Source: Balneolaceae bacterium
GTDB taxonomy: Bacteria > Bacteroidota > Rhodothermia > Balneolales > Balneolaceae
Length of the DNA: 49,131 nucleotides
Reading direction: 5' to 3'
NCBI GenBank assembly: GCA_021767245.1
Contig: JAASTO010000002.1
Span: 1-49,131 of the forward strand
Shown here piece after piece: positions 1 to 8,607 of the stretch (position 1 is the first letter of the stretch; each line of letters starts with the position of its first letter). The translations under genes and the position numbers were made by a program. The notes under the pieces were generated by a model. That model did not search any database. It was not told the origin of the DNA and saw nothing but the letters and a program-made list of their open reading frames with translations.

Positions 1-797
1 ACTGATCCTACCTCGATGCCCATTTGCTTACAGGTCGATCTTAGTTCCGATTCAAAGACGGAGGCCACGGATCCCACAAAACCCATTTCCTGTGTGATAA
101 TCTTTTCCGGAAAATGCTCTTTCACTTTGGTCAGATAGGCCTCGAATCCATCATGGATGATCTGCTGAATTTGCGGGTAATGTGATTTTGGTCCCATGAC
201 CTTACAGATCTCGGCTGCAAACAGTTTGGCCTCACGGTTTTTTTTGAACATCAGCGTCATCTTCTCAATATCCTCTTCTACATGGTGGTCCAGGTACGAC
301 CTCAGGTCACTATTCAGCGTACCGGCCGCATACAATTTCATGATCCTCTTGCCGATATAGCTTCCGCTTCCCTCATCCCCATCCGGAAATCCAACTGACG
401 GCATCTGCTTCATTACCTTGCCGTTTTCAAAATAAGCCGCACTCGATCCGGTTCCCAAAATACCCACCAGTCCTGATCGATCACCAAAGAGAGCAATACC
501 GGCAGCATCCAGGTCTGTAGCCACATGGATCTCAGCAAATTCAAATACCTCTCTCAGATACTGCTCCACCTCTCGCTTCTTTTCGGGTGAACCGCATCCG
601 GAACCGAAAAATCGTATCTCCTCAACTGATCGCCCTAACAGTTTGGGCTTCAGTTCTATGATAAGCACCTTCAAAAACTCTCCGGATGTAAGGAGATGGG
701 GATTAAGTCCTTCTGTCTGAATGAATTGAGGCGTTCCATCCCCAAGCAGCACCCAGTCTGTTTTCGACGCTCCACTATCTGCAATTAATCGGTTCAT
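1..797 (-). CDS. N-acetylglucosamine kinase-like BadF/BadG family ATPase (C-terminus cut by window edge)
   Basis: The reverse strand reads from an ATG at 797 (MNRLIADSGASKTDW) for 265 codons and runs off the window start without a stop. Visible are the phosphate-1 motif DSGASKTDW at the N-terminus, a glycine-rich second phosphate motif (GILGTGSSAAYF) and GDEGSGSYIGK further on. This is the actin-like ATPase fold of the BadF/BadG/BcrA/BcrD family, as in eukaryotic-type N-acetylglucosamine kinase. Bacterial members of about 285-290 residues phosphorylate amino sugars, probably for cell-wall or chitin sugar salvage, so perhaps 20 residues are missing. The sugar specificity is inferred from family resemblance only. 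It is divergent from the tryptophan dioxygenase gene, with the repeat tract between them. Confidence 0.8.
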   Translation of the reverse strand, partial: MNRLIADSGASKTDWVLLGDGTPQFIQTEGLNPHLLTSGEFLKVLIIELKPKLLGRSVEEIRFFGSGCGSPEKKREVEQYLREVFEFAEIHVATDLDAAGIALFGDRSGLVGILGTGSSAAYFENGKVMKQMPSVGFPDGDEGSGSYIGKRIMKLYAAGTLNSDLRSYLDHHVEEDIEKMTLMFKKNREAKLFAAEICKVMGPKSHYPQIQQIIHDGFEAYLTKVKEHFPEKIITQEMGFVGSVASVFESELRSTCKQMGIEVGS

Positions 798-854
798 ACT
801 TAATGGTACATAATTTTCACGATCAGGGTTCTTTAAAAAAAGAAAATCTTTTTA

Positions 855-963
855 CAGTGAACAGTTTTCAGTAAGCAGTTATCAGTAAACAGTGGGCAGT
901 GGGCAGTGGAAAATCCTAACACCTAACACCTAACACCTTGCAGCTAATTCCTTGCACCTACTC
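855..963. repeat. Two-phase heptanucleotide repeat tract
   Basis: Eight consecutive 7-nt units of the form CAGTNNN run from 855 to 910 (CAGTGAA, CAGTTTT, CAGTAAG, CAGTTAT, CAGTAAA, CAGTGGG twice, CAGTGGA). After four bases a second run of 7-nt units starts at 915: CCTAACA three times, then CCTTGCA, GCTAATT, CCTTGCA, CCTACTC. The tract fills most of the gap between two divergent genes and is not coding. It resembles short tandemly repeated heptamers known from intergenic DNA of some bacteria. No function can be read from it. Confidence 0.85.
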
Positions 964-1005
964 TCTCTCCTCCCTATCATCCAACCGAACCAAATTTACT
1001 TACGC

Positions 1006-1785
1006 ATGAGCCTGACCTACACCAACTATCTCAAGATCGACGAACTGACTGAACTGCAGGAATATAAGTCGGACCCACCCGAGCATGACGAGATGCTGTT
1101 TATTATCATCCATCAAACCTATGAACTGTGGTTTAAACAGATCCTTCACGAATTCGGCAAGCTTCGCAAAGACCTTGAAGCCTGCAACACCTGGGGTGCC
1201 GTCAAAACCATGAGGCGCGTACTGACCATCCTTAAGACCATGGTGTCGCAGATCGATATCCTGGAAACTATGACGCCCCTCGAGTTCAATAGCTTCCGGA
1301 AATTCCTGGGGCAGTCGTCCGGTTTTCAATCACTTCAATTCCGTGAAATGGAGATCGTTTGCGGACTCCGTTTCCCGCTCATGAAAGAAGCACACAAGGA
1401 TCAACCCAAGCATATCGAAGTACTGGAAGAACGAATGGAGGAATCAACCTTATGGGAAAGCTTCTGTGCCTATTTACGCACCCGGGGGCATGATCTCCAC
1501 CCTCAAAGAGTTAATGAAAAAGGACTGATCCACGAACCCAATGAGGAGCATCAGAAGATCCTGGTAAATGCCATGCAAAATGATCCTGAAGCCGCCATGA
1601 TGACCGAGCTGTTTGTGGATTACGATGAGGGCCTTCAGGAGTGGCGCTACCGTCATGTTAAAATGGTGGAACGAACCATTGGCACCAAAAAAGGAACCGG
1701 CGGATCGGATGGAGCTAAATATCTTCACAAAACCCTGAATAATCCCATTTTTCCAGATCTCTGGGCTATCAGATCACAGTTTTAA
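1006..1785 (+). CDS. kynA: Tryptophan 2,3-dioxygenase
   Basis: Heme enzyme that opens the indole ring of L-tryptophan with O2 to give N-formyl-L-kynurenine, the first step of the kynurenine route; cytoplasmic. The family signature SDPPEHDEMLFIIIHQTYEL lies at residues 22-41 and includes the distal-pocket His36. The proximal heme ligand is His217 in WRYRHVKMVER, followed by the substrate loop IGTKKGTGGSDG. The product of 259 residues matches short bacterial forms. An in-frame TTG at 952 would add 18 residues, but that stretch is translated repeat DNA, so the ATG at 1006 is preferred. Kynureninase follows 59 bp downstream, probably in the same transcript. Confidence 0.95.
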   Translation: MSLTYTNYLKIDELTELQEYKSDPPEHDEMLFIIIHQTYELWFKQILHEFGKLRKDLEACNTWGAVKTMRRVLTILKTMVSQIDILETMTPLEFNSFRKFLGQSSGFQSLQFREMEIVCGLRFPLMKEAHKDQPKHIEVLEERMEESTLWESFCAYLRTRGHDLHPQRVNEKGLIHEPNEEHQKILVNAMQNDPEAAMMTELFVDYDEGLQEWRYRHVKMVERTIGTKKGTGGSDGAKYLHKTLNNPIFPDLWAIRSQF

Positions 1786-1844
1786 AGTGAACAAAATCGG
1801 TCGTATTACAGTTACTGCAACCAAACCAATTAAATTTCTTGTTG

Positions 1845-3029
1845 ATGTCAGATATTAATTCCTTAGCCAAAAAACTCGCTCCCCATTACTCACGATTTAA
1901 TGTAGCCAACCGGCTCCTGTTTACCGGTCACTCTCATCAGGCCTGGCCCGATGTAGCCCGTGAGGGTCAAACCGAATATTTTGACGTTTGTGCCCGCGAT
2001 GTGGACAACAAATGGGGAGCCGCTTTTGAAAAAACCGAGATCCTCCGAAATTACCTTCGTGATTTTTATGATGATCCGGATGGATTTTACTGCCGCGAGG
2101 AGAGTACCCACGTATTGTTCGTGAGCTGGATGAGTAGTCTGGACCTGAAAAATAAGCCTAAGATCATCTCCACCGATGGAGAATTTCACTCCCTGTTCAG
2201 GCAGCTGCACCGGCTCGAGGAAGAAGGTCTTGAATTCATTCAGGTTCCGGTTCAACCCGATGACACCTTTGCAGAACGCATTATCGAGGAAATGGATGAC
2301 CGCACCTCGGCGGTGATGCTCTCCCGCGTGTACTTTGAAACCTCTTTGATCAACACTCACCTGACCGAGATAGCCGCAGCCGCACGAAAGAATGGAATTC
2401 CCGTCCTGATCGATGATTACCATGGTACCAATGTGGTTCCTCTTTCCATTCGCGAAGCAGGACTTGAGGATTGTTTTATCCTGATCGGTGGATACAAGTA
2501 TCTGCAATGGGGCGAGGCCAACTGTTTCCTGCGCTTTCCCAAAGATTGCGACTATCGTCCGGCCATCACCGGATGGTTTGCCTCCTTCAGCACGCTGGAT
2601 AAACCGCGAACCAATGAGCCGGTAGAATATGATCATGACAATCAGCGATTTGCGAGCGGTACCTATGATCCTTCCTCTCAGTTCCGGGCAGCAAAAGTGG
2701 TGGAGTTTTTCCGGGAGATGGGACTCTCCCCCGAGGTACTGCGTGAGCAATATAAGGCACAGGTAAGCCTGCTTCGTGAGGCCTTCAAAAGCAAAAACTT
2801 TGATCCGGCTCTCATTCGGCTCACCCACGAAAACCCATTGGAGCTGAATGGCGGGTTCCTGTCATTGACTTCTCCTAAAGCCCGTGAGATCCGCGCAGCT
2901 CTGATGGAAAATGGAGTGTTCACCGACGCCCGCGGGGAGATCTTAAGATTTGGCCCGGCCCCATATATCACAACCGATCAGATCCAGAAAGCCATGGATA
3001 AGCTGGAAGAAGTTATCAGTTCAAGCTGA
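1845..3029 (+). CDS. kynU: Kynureninase (PLP-dependent, aminotransferase class V fold)
   Basis: Predicted to cleave L-kynurenine to anthranilate and alanine (or 3-hydroxykynurenine to 3-hydroxyanthranilate). The PLP lysine is Lys218 in GGYKYLQWGEAN, matching the kynureninase GYKYL block. The cofactor-contacting Asp190 and His193 sit in IDDYHGTNVVPL, and ITGWFASFS resembles the family GW motif. The usual N-terminal GNSLG segment is replaced by TGHSHQAWPD, so this is a divergent subgroup, but the location behind tryptophan dioxygenase supports the call. The ATG at 1845 is preferred to the TTG six bases upstream. No kynurenine formamidase gene is visible in the window, so that step must come from elsewhere. 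Length is 394 residues. Confidence 0.8.
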   Translation: MSDINSLAKKLAPHYSRFNVANRLLFTGHSHQAWPDVAREGQTEYFDVCARDVDNKWGAAFEKTEILRNYLRDFYDDPDGFYCREESTHVLFVSWMSSLDLKNKPKIISTDGEFHSLFRQLHRLEEEGLEFIQVPVQPDDTFAERIIEEMDDRTSAVMLSRVYFETSLINTHLTEIAAAARKNGIPVLIDDYHGTNVVPLSIREAGLEDCFILIGGYKYLQWGEANCFLRFPKDCDYRPAITGWFASFSTLDKPRTNEPVEYDHDNQRFASGTYDPSSQFRAAKVVEFFREMGLSPEVLREQYKAQVSLLREAFKSKNFDPALIRLTHENPLELNGGFLSLTSPKAREIRAALMENGVFTDARGEILRFGPAPYITTDQIQKAMDKLEEVISSS

Positions 3030-3057
3030 ACGAGATTCACACCCTTATCAAAAAATA

Positions 3058-3077
3058 ATGTAGTTTCTGAACTACGT
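3058..3077 (+). terminator. Weak hairpin downstream of kynU, possible terminator
   Basis: GTAGTT pairs with AACTAC around a TCTG tetraloop, extendable to eight pairs with one G-U. The hairpin starts about 28 bp after the kynU stop. The T-rich stretch behind it is interrupted, so this is a poor intrinsic terminator. Confidence 0.3.
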
Positions 3078-3210
3078 TCAGTTGTCTGTTTTTAGCAGAT
3101 CATAAATTTTTTTGTGTAAGGATTTCGATTTTCAGCCCTCTTACTCTACAGTCAGGTTCACAAAACCGACTCTGAGAATAGATCAACACAGCGTTTGTCT
3201 ATTACATATA

Positions 3211-3226
3211 TTGAACATATATTCAA
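3211..3226. promoter_or_regulatory. Near-palindrome upstream of recA, candidate SOS/LexA-type operator
   Basis: TTGAACATATATTCAA matches its own reverse complement at 14 of 16 positions. It stands about 160 bp upstream of the recA start, in a region with no other obvious function. GAAC-N-GTTC-like inverted repeats are typical of LexA boxes in several phyla, but the LexA site of this lineage is not known to me and no lexA gene is in the window. Confidence 0.35.
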
Positions 3227-3386
3227 ATCAACTGAAAACGGGGTGACACAGATCGTCACTCCGGCAGTGTATATTGGCAACCACAGGTTTAAAGAACGTT
3301 ACATTGATAGTGAAAGGCCGCTGAGCAGGGCCTAATGATTTACAGACCACACGGATTTTTAATAACAAAACACACAGGTAAACATT

Positions 3387-4436
3387 ATGAGTAAAGACGA
3401 CAGAGTCAAAGCCCTGGATATAGCCGTCGGGCAGATCGAAAAACAGCATGGTAAAGGAACCATCATGAAGCTCGGTGCCGAAGCCGTGCAGGATATTGAT
3501 GTGATCTCAACCGGATCCATTATGGTTGATTATGCCCTTGGCGTGCAGGGAATTCCACGTGGTCGGGTAACAGAAATTTATGGTCCTGAAGCGAGTGGTA
3601 AAACCACCCTTGCCCTTCAGGTGATCGCCGAGGCTCAAAAAGCCGGCGGGTATGCGGCCTTTATCGATGCAGAGCACGCTTTTGATCCGCGCTACGCAAA
3701 GGCACTGGGTATCAATGTAGAAGAATTACTGGTCTCACAGCCCGATAACGGTGAACAGGCCCTTGAGATCACCGAAACACTGATACGCTCCGGTGCCCTG
3801 GATGTGGTGGTGGTCGATTCCGTTGCGGCTTTGGTACCCCGCGCTGAGCTGGAAGGTGAAATGGGTGATTCGCACATGGGGCTACAGGCACGACTGATGT
3901 CTCAGGCCATGCGTAAGATCACCGGTATCATCAATAAAAGCCGGACAGCCTGTATCTTTATTAATCAGGTGCGTGAAAAGATCGGGGTGATGTTCGGAAA
4001 TCCGGAAACCACCACCGGTGGTCGCGCTCTGAAGTTCTATTCTTCCGTTCGGTTGGATATTCGCCGCATCGGTTCTATTAAAAAAGGCGATGAAGTGATC
4101 GGTAACCGCACCAAGGTAAAAGTTGCCAAGAATAAGGTGGCTCCCCCCTTCAAAGTCGTTGAATTCAATATCATGTACGGTAAAGGCATTTCAAGGATCT
4201 CAGAAGTACTGGATCTGGCTGTGGAGTATGATATTATCGAGAAGCGCGGAAGCTGGTTCCGTTACGACGGTGAACCGATTGGACAGGGTTCCGACGCGGC
4301 TATGCAATTCCTTGAGGAAGATCCGGAACTGACCAAGAAGATCGAAACCCGTGTTCGTAAGAAGCTGATGGGAATTGAGGAAGAAGAGCCTGAAAAGGAT
4401 AAGAAAGAAAAAGAAGCGGTTGAAGAAAAAGGATAA
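3387..4436 (+). CDS. recA: Recombinase RecA
   Basis: DNA strand-exchange ATPase for homologous recombination and activator of SOS repressor self-cleavage; cytoplasmic. The Walker A motif GPEASGKTT is at residues 66-74 and Walker B lies in LDVVVVDSVAAL. The L1/L2 DNA-binding region includes GEMGDSHMGLQARLMSQA and NQVREKIGVMFGNPETTTGG. The length of 349 residues is standard, with a charged Glu/Lys tail typical of RecA C-termini. It starts an operon: recX overlaps its 3' end by 17 bp, and a permease gene overlaps recX. The long upstream leader suggests regulated expression. Confidence 0.99.
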   Translation: MSKDDRVKALDIAVGQIEKQHGKGTIMKLGAEAVQDIDVISTGSIMVDYALGVQGIPRGRVTEIYGPEASGKTTLALQVIAEAQKAGGYAAFIDAEHAFDPRYAKALGINVEELLVSQPDNGEQALEITETLIRSGALDVVVVDSVAALVPRAELEGEMGDSHMGLQARLMSQAMRKITGIINKSRTACIFINQVREKIGVMFGNPETTTGGRALKFYSSVRLDIRRIGSIKKGDEVIGNRTKVKVAKNKVAPPFKVVEFNIMYGKGISRISEVLDLAVEYDIIEKRGSWFRYDGEPIGQGSDAAMQFLEEDPELTKKIETRVRKKLMGIEEEEPEKDKKEKEAVEEKG

Positions 4437-5112
4437 ATACCAACGGTATTCGGAAGAAGCCCTTGAGCTTCTTCCGGCTCCTGTTTCTGAGATCCAGGTT
4501 CAAAAAAAGAACGCAACCCGTTTCTCACTCTTCGTCCAAAACCAGTTTCTGATCGGGGTTTCAGAAGCGACTCTCACTCAGCTTGATCTTAGAAAAGGCA
4601 CCCTCATAACCCGTGAGCTTCTTTCCCGGATCGAGACATCTGAAGAACGCTGGGCTGCAAGGGAATATTTTTTCAGGATACTTTCCAGACGCGATCATTC
4701 CCGAAAAGAGCTCAAGGACAAAGCCTATAAAAAGGGATATTCGGGTAGCTACATCGATGAGATCCTTGATGAATTCCAGGAAAAGGAATATATCGATGAT
4801 CGAAAATTTGCCCTCAAATACACGGCCGATAAGTTTGAATTCAATGATTGGGGGCCTTATAAGATCCGAACACAGTTATTCAAAAAGGGGATATCGAAAG
4901 CTGTTGTTGAGGAATGTATCAGGAAGTCCTTTGCCACTGAAGATATCAAGGAAAGCATGGTTGCCCTGATCCGGAAAAAGAAGAAACGGTATCAGCGCGA
5001 GCCCAAGGAAAAAAGAAAGAAAAAGATATTCGACTTTTTACTGAGAAAAGGGTACGATTCAGACCATATTTTCAAACACATAGACGAACTATTAATGATC
5101 ATTGATCAATGA
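4420..5112 (+). CDS. recX: RecA regulator RecX
   Basis: RecX binds RecA filaments and modulates their ATPase and strand-exchange activity. The protein has the basic three-helix repeats of the family: the blocks REYFFRILSRRDHSRKELKD, then YIDEILDEFQEKEYIDDRKFA, then GPYKIRTQLFKKGIS. No ATG exists in the N-terminal part. The frame is open back into recA, with TTG codons at 4375 and 4420. The TTG at 4420, which overlaps the recA stop by 17 bp and gives 230 residues, is the more economical start; the earlier TTG would add a Lys/Arg-rich stretch that is merely recA tail in another frame. The overlap implies translational coupling. The position directly behind recA is the classical one. Confidence 0.9.
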   Translation: MKKKDKYQRYSEEALELLPAPVSEIQVQKKNATRFSLFVQNQFLIGVSEATLTQLDLRKGTLITRELLSRIETSEERWAAREYFFRILSRRDHSRKELKDKAYKKGYSGSYIDEILDEFQEKEYIDDRKFALKYTADKFEFNDWGPYKIRTQLFKKGISKAVVEECIRKSFATEDIKESMVALIRKKKKRYQREPKEKRKKKIFDFLLRKGYDSDHIFKHIDELLMIIDQ

Positions 5113-6188
5113 AAAATATCACACTGGACAAAGTGGTTAAATTTATCATCGGGCTATCGGCAGTTGTCGTTGGCCTTATGATCGTGTATAACTACTCCAA
5201 CCTTGTGATCTTTCTGGTTCTGGCTATGATCCTAAGCTACGTACTTGATCCATTTGTGAACCGTTTGCAGGCGTCCGGTGTAAACCGAACTCTCGGAGTT
5301 ACCCTGGTTCTCTTTACCGTGGTTCTAATTCTCGGGTTTATATCTACCAGTGTGATCCCTATCATTGCTAACCAAATGGCTGAATTAGCTACACAACTCA
5401 GTCTCGAAAATATCCGTCAGATCTCTGTCCGGATCGAAAATCAATTCCTGGATAAATTCGAGTTTCTCCCTGAAGGCTTTTTGGAAGATAACATCACGGC
5501 AATCGCCAACGACCTCTTTGATGTGAATCAGATCTCCACCATCATTGGTGATGCTCTTGGCATCTTTACCAATATCTTTTCGGCTGTACTGGTGGTTCCC
5601 TTTGCAGCCTTTTTCTTTTTGAAGGATGGCAGTAAGATCCGGCGTGACCTTCTTCGACTTGTGCCGAACAAGTATTTTGAGACCTCACTCACGGTGATCG
5701 ATAAGATCGAGAACCGCCTGGGATTGTATTTTCGCAGTGTGTTACTTCAAAGTTTTCTAGTAGCCCTTTCGTCGTGGGCATTTTTGAGCATTGCGGGCCT
5801 GGGTAATGCAATGTCGGTGGGTATCGCAGTCGGACTTGCCAATACCATCCCATACTTTGGACCAATATTGGGTTATGTGCTATCTGTGATCGTTTCTATT
5901 ATTGAAACCGGTAATTTTTCTTTAGTTGCAGCCTGCATGCTGGCCATTCTGATCGTTCAGCTTCTTGATAACCTGGTGTTTCAACCCATGCTCTTCTCAA
6001 GATCTGCGGATATACACCCTGTGGCCATTTTGTTCATTATTCTGGTGGGTGCCGAAACAGCCGGTATTCTCGGTATGCTGATCGCAATTCCCCTGGCCAC
6101 AGTCATTAAAATCGCCATTACACAGATCAACTGGAGCTTCAATAATTATCAAATCTTCAGGAAAGAAGCAGGGCCGCCATCCGGGTAG
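5109..6188 (+). CDS. AI-2E family transporter (PerM/YhhT-like membrane protein)
   Basis: Inner-membrane protein of 359 residues with about eight hydrophobic segments: a pair at the N-terminus (residues ~10-45), one near 60-85, a central amphipathic region (~90-145), then the C-terminal membrane block. Conserved family features are PFAAFFFLKDG and the loop NTIPYFGPILGY. The family is named for autoinducer-2 export, but members also act as Na+/H+ antiporters or permeases of unknown substrate, so the substrate here is not known. The ATG overlaps the recX stop as ATGA, giving tight coupling in a recA-recX-permease operon; I see no functional reason for the link. Confidence 0.88.
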   Translation: MKNITLDKVVKFIIGLSAVVVGLMIVYNYSNLVIFLVLAMILSYVLDPFVNRLQASGVNRTLGVTLVLFTVVLILGFISTSVIPIIANQMAELATQLSLENIRQISVRIENQFLDKFEFLPEGFLEDNITAIANDLFDVNQISTIIGDALGIFTNIFSAVLVVPFAAFFFLKDGSKIRRDLLRLVPNKYFETSLTVIDKIENRLGLYFRSVLLQSFLVALSSWAFLSIAGLGNAMSVGIAVGLANTIPYFGPILGYVLSVIVSIIETGNFSLVAACMLAILIVQLLDNLVFQPMLFSRSADIHPVAILFIILVGAETAGILGMLIAIPLATVIKIAITQINWSFNNYQIFRKEAGPPSG

Positions 6189-6274
6189 AAATTCTTACAG
6201 ATTTCTTCTTCATCGTAGCGAAACATTTCCTATCTTTTCTGCCCTACCAGGCACCCTTAAAACCATTTTAACTT

Positions 6275-6868
6275 TTGAAAGGACTCGTTGTTTTTGCGTC
6301 CGGCTCGGGCACTAACTTTCAGTCGCTTATCGATGCAATTGTAAAGGGTGAACTATCTGCAAAAATCAATGGACTCATCACTGACAAACCTAATATTGGG
6401 TCCATTCAGCGCGCCACTGATCACGACATCCCTTACAAGGTCATTGTTCCTTCCTCTTTTGAACATGAATCTGATTTTGCAGAGGCTCTGTTGGAACAAC
6501 TCAAGACCTGGAATACCGACCTGATCATTCTGGCCGGTTATCTGAAAAAGATCCCATCAAAGGTCATTGAGAAATATGAGAACCGGATCCTTAATATTCA
6601 TCCCTCTTTGCTCCCAAAATATGGCGGTAAGGGATTTTATGGCTTAAATGTACACAAAGCTGTGATCGAAGATCAGGAACCTGTTTCCGGTTGTACGGTA
6701 CATCTGGTGAATGAAGAATTTGATAAAGGACCGATCCTCGCACAAACTGAGGTCCCGGTTCACCCCGATGATACACCCGAAAGTCTGGGAGCCCGAATTT
6801 TGAAACAGGAACACAAATTGTTCCCCGCTACTATCGAAGATTATATAAATAAACTCCGAAACACCTAA
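6275..6868 (+). CDS. purN: Phosphoribosylglycinamide formyltransferase (GART)
   Basis: Transfers a formyl group from 10-formyltetrahydrofolate to GAR, the third step of purine synthesis. The phosphate-binding loop is FASGSGTNFQS near residue 7. The catalytic trio is Asn107 and His109 in NIHPSLLPKYGG plus Asp150 in NEEFDKGPI. Length is 197 residues, as usual. The start is TTG at 6275; no ATG lies near, and the N-terminal strand KGLVVFASG begins immediately, so TTG is accepted. purH follows after 19 bp, forming a purine operon. Confidence 0.96.
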   Translation: MKGLVVFASGSGTNFQSLIDAIVKGELSAKINGLITDKPNIGSIQRATDHDIPYKVIVPSSFEHESDFAEALLEQLKTWNTDLIILAGYLKKIPSKVIEKYENRILNIHPSLLPKYGGKGFYGLNVHKAVIEDQEPVSGCTVHLVNEEFDKGPILAQTEVPVHPDDTPESLGARILKQEHKLFPATIEDYINKLRNT

Positions 6869-6887
6869 CCCGAAATACATATCCCCC

Positions 6888-8462
6888 GTGTCACTCAATC
6901 CTCTTTCTTCTCTCCCAACGACTCCACTCACAATTAAACGCGCTCTTATCTCGGTGTCCGATAAGACCGGTCTTCCGAAACTGGCAAAAGCCCTGCACGC
7001 ATCCGGGGTTGAGATCATTTCTACCGGAGGCACTGCGAAGGTCATCAAAGCAGAGGGAATTCCAGTAAAGGATGTGTCTGAAATCACCGGATTCGAAGAG
7101 TGCCTGGATGGCCGCGTTAAAACTCTGCACCCTATAGTACATGGGGGCATTCTGGCACGGACTTCCCATGGTCCTGATGTCGAGGAGATCGAAAAACTGG
7201 GTATCAACCCTATTGAGCTGGTAGTAGTGAACCTGTATCCCTTCAAAGATAAAGTGGCGGAGCCTGAGGTAACGGAAGCCGGGGCTACCGAATTCATCGA
7301 TATCGGTGGACCGACTATGATCAGGGCGGCGGCCAAGAATTTCGCACACGTTGCTATACTGAGCTCTCCTGCACAGTATGCCGATTTCACGGAAGAACTT
7401 GAAGAGAAAATGGCTGTCTCTTTTGAAAGCCGGAGAAAACTGGCTAAAGATGCCTTTGCCCACACTGCAGATTATGATGCGGCTATCACCAACTACTTTA
7501 CTAAACTTATTAACGAGGAACCGGCCAGACAGATTAATATCTCACTGCCGCTTTCTCAGGAGCTGAGGTACGGAGAAAATCCCCACCAAAAAGCTGCCGT
7601 TTATGGAGATCAGGACTCGTTCATTGACTGTTTTCACGGAAAACAGCTCAGTTACAACAACTATCTGGATGTAGATTCTGCTCTGAATATCATCTCTGAT
7701 TTCACAGATGAGGAAAAGGCTTGTGCCATCATCAAACACACGATCCCATCAGGAGTTGGTGTGGGCGATTCACTGAGATCAGCTTACGAAAAAGCCTTCA
7801 GTACCGATCGTGTTTCCCCATTTGGTGGCATTGTAGTGGTGAATCAGGAACTGGACCTGGATACCGCTAAAGCTATCGACGAGATCTTCACAGAGATCAT
7901 TATTGCTCCATCCTTCAGTGAGGAATCGCTCGAACTTCTGACACAGAAAAAAAATCGCCGATTAATTCGGATCAAAAAGTCGATTAGTGAAGTACAAGGC
8001 TCGTCTTTCAGATCCATATTTGGAGGTTTACTGCATCAGCAGGCAGATCTGTTGCCGGCCAATCCCGATGAATTTGAGGTGGTCACCAACAGAACACCAA
8101 CCGAACAGGAAATGAAAGACCTTTTATTTTCCTGGAAAGTGGTTCGCCACATAAAATCGAATGCTATTGTTTATGCCAAAGATGGCCGAACATTAGGTAT
8201 CGGTTCAGGGCAAACAAGCCGGGTTGATTCGTCAGAGATCGCAGTGGCAAAAGCCGCAAAGGAAGGACTGAGCCTCTCGGGATCAGCTATCGCTTCCGAT
8301 GCCTTTTTCCCTTTTGCAGATGGTGTTGAAGCCGCCGCCAAAGCCGGAGCGACTGCAGTCATTCAGCCCGGAGGCAGTATCAGGGATGAGGAAGTGATCG
8401 CCAAAGCCAACGAGTTTGATATGGCTATGGTGCTAACCGGTAAACGTCATTTCAGGCATTGA
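6888..8462 (+). CDS. purH: Bifunctional AICAR formyltransferase / IMP cyclohydrolase
   Basis: Catalyses the last two steps of IMP synthesis. The N-terminal MGS-like cyclohydrolase domain (residues ~17-165) carries GRVKTLHPIVHGGILAR around Lys78. The C-terminal AICAR transformylase domain has the Lys-His pair in IIKHTIPSGVGVG and the late block SNAIVYAKDGRTLGIGSGQ. The protein ends with GKRHFRH, the common PurH C-terminus. Length is 524 residues. It begins with GTG at 6888; the homologous core starts at residue ~16, so a slightly later start cannot be ruled out. It is co-directional with purN, with a 19-bp gap. Confidence 0.97.
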   Translation: MSLNPLSSLPTTPLTIKRALISVSDKTGLPKLAKALHASGVEIISTGGTAKVIKAEGIPVKDVSEITGFEECLDGRVKTLHPIVHGGILARTSHGPDVEEIEKLGINPIELVVVNLYPFKDKVAEPEVTEAGATEFIDIGGPTMIRAAAKNFAHVAILSSPAQYADFTEELEEKMAVSFESRRKLAKDAFAHTADYDAAITNYFTKLINEEPARQINISLPLSQELRYGENPHQKAAVYGDQDSFIDCFHGKQLSYNNYLDVDSALNIISDFTDEEKACAIIKHTIPSGVGVGDSLRSAYEKAFSTDRVSPFGGIVVVNQELDLDTAKAIDEIFTEIIIAPSFSEESLELLTQKKNRRLIRIKKSISEVQGSSFRSIFGGLLHQQADLLPANPDEFEVVTNRTPTEQEMKDLLFSWKVVRHIKSNAIVYAKDGRTLGIGSGQTSRVDSSEIAVAKAAKEGLSLSGSAIASDAFFPFADGVEAAAKAGATAVIQPGGSIRDEEVIAKANEFDMAMVLTGKRHFRH

Positions 8463-8607
8463 TTTAGCAAAATCAGATAACATTCCATCAATTTGAAAAT
8501 TTCTGAATTTTAGGTTTTTATACATTCGCAAATACACGTTCATTATTGTATTTTCTTTTTCATCTATTATCCCATATCCCAACGTACAAATATCTTAACG
8601 GTCAAAA

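Larger units (their letters stand above)
3030..3386. other. Long intergenic/leader region upstream of recA
   Basis: This 357-bp gap has no convincing ORF. It holds a short hairpin just behind kynU (3058-3077), a near-palindrome (3211-3226), and two hairpins between the palindrome and recA. The first pairs 3240-3247 with 3255-3262 (eight pairs, one G-U) and the second pairs 3315-3319 with 3329-3333. If transcription starts near the palindrome, recA would have a structured leader of roughly 150 nt. No clear Shine-Dalgarno site precedes the recA ATG. Function is inference. Confidence 0.5.

Noticed and set aside
855..963. CRISPR-like repeat array
   Set aside because: Units are 7 nt with no spacer structure, and no cas gene is present.
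952..1005. N-terminal extension of tryptophan dioxygenase from a TTG
   Set aside because: The extra 18 codons are translated repeat and low-complexity DNA with no family similarity; the ATG at 1006 begins the conserved sequence.
1890..2828. 312-codon open frame antisense to kynU
   Set aside because: It lies fully within a well supported gene, and its protein shows no recognisable domain; it is a by-product of codon use.
6644..7465. 273-codon open frame antisense to purN and purH
   Set aside because: Low-complexity Ser/Thr/Pro-rich translation over two certain genes.
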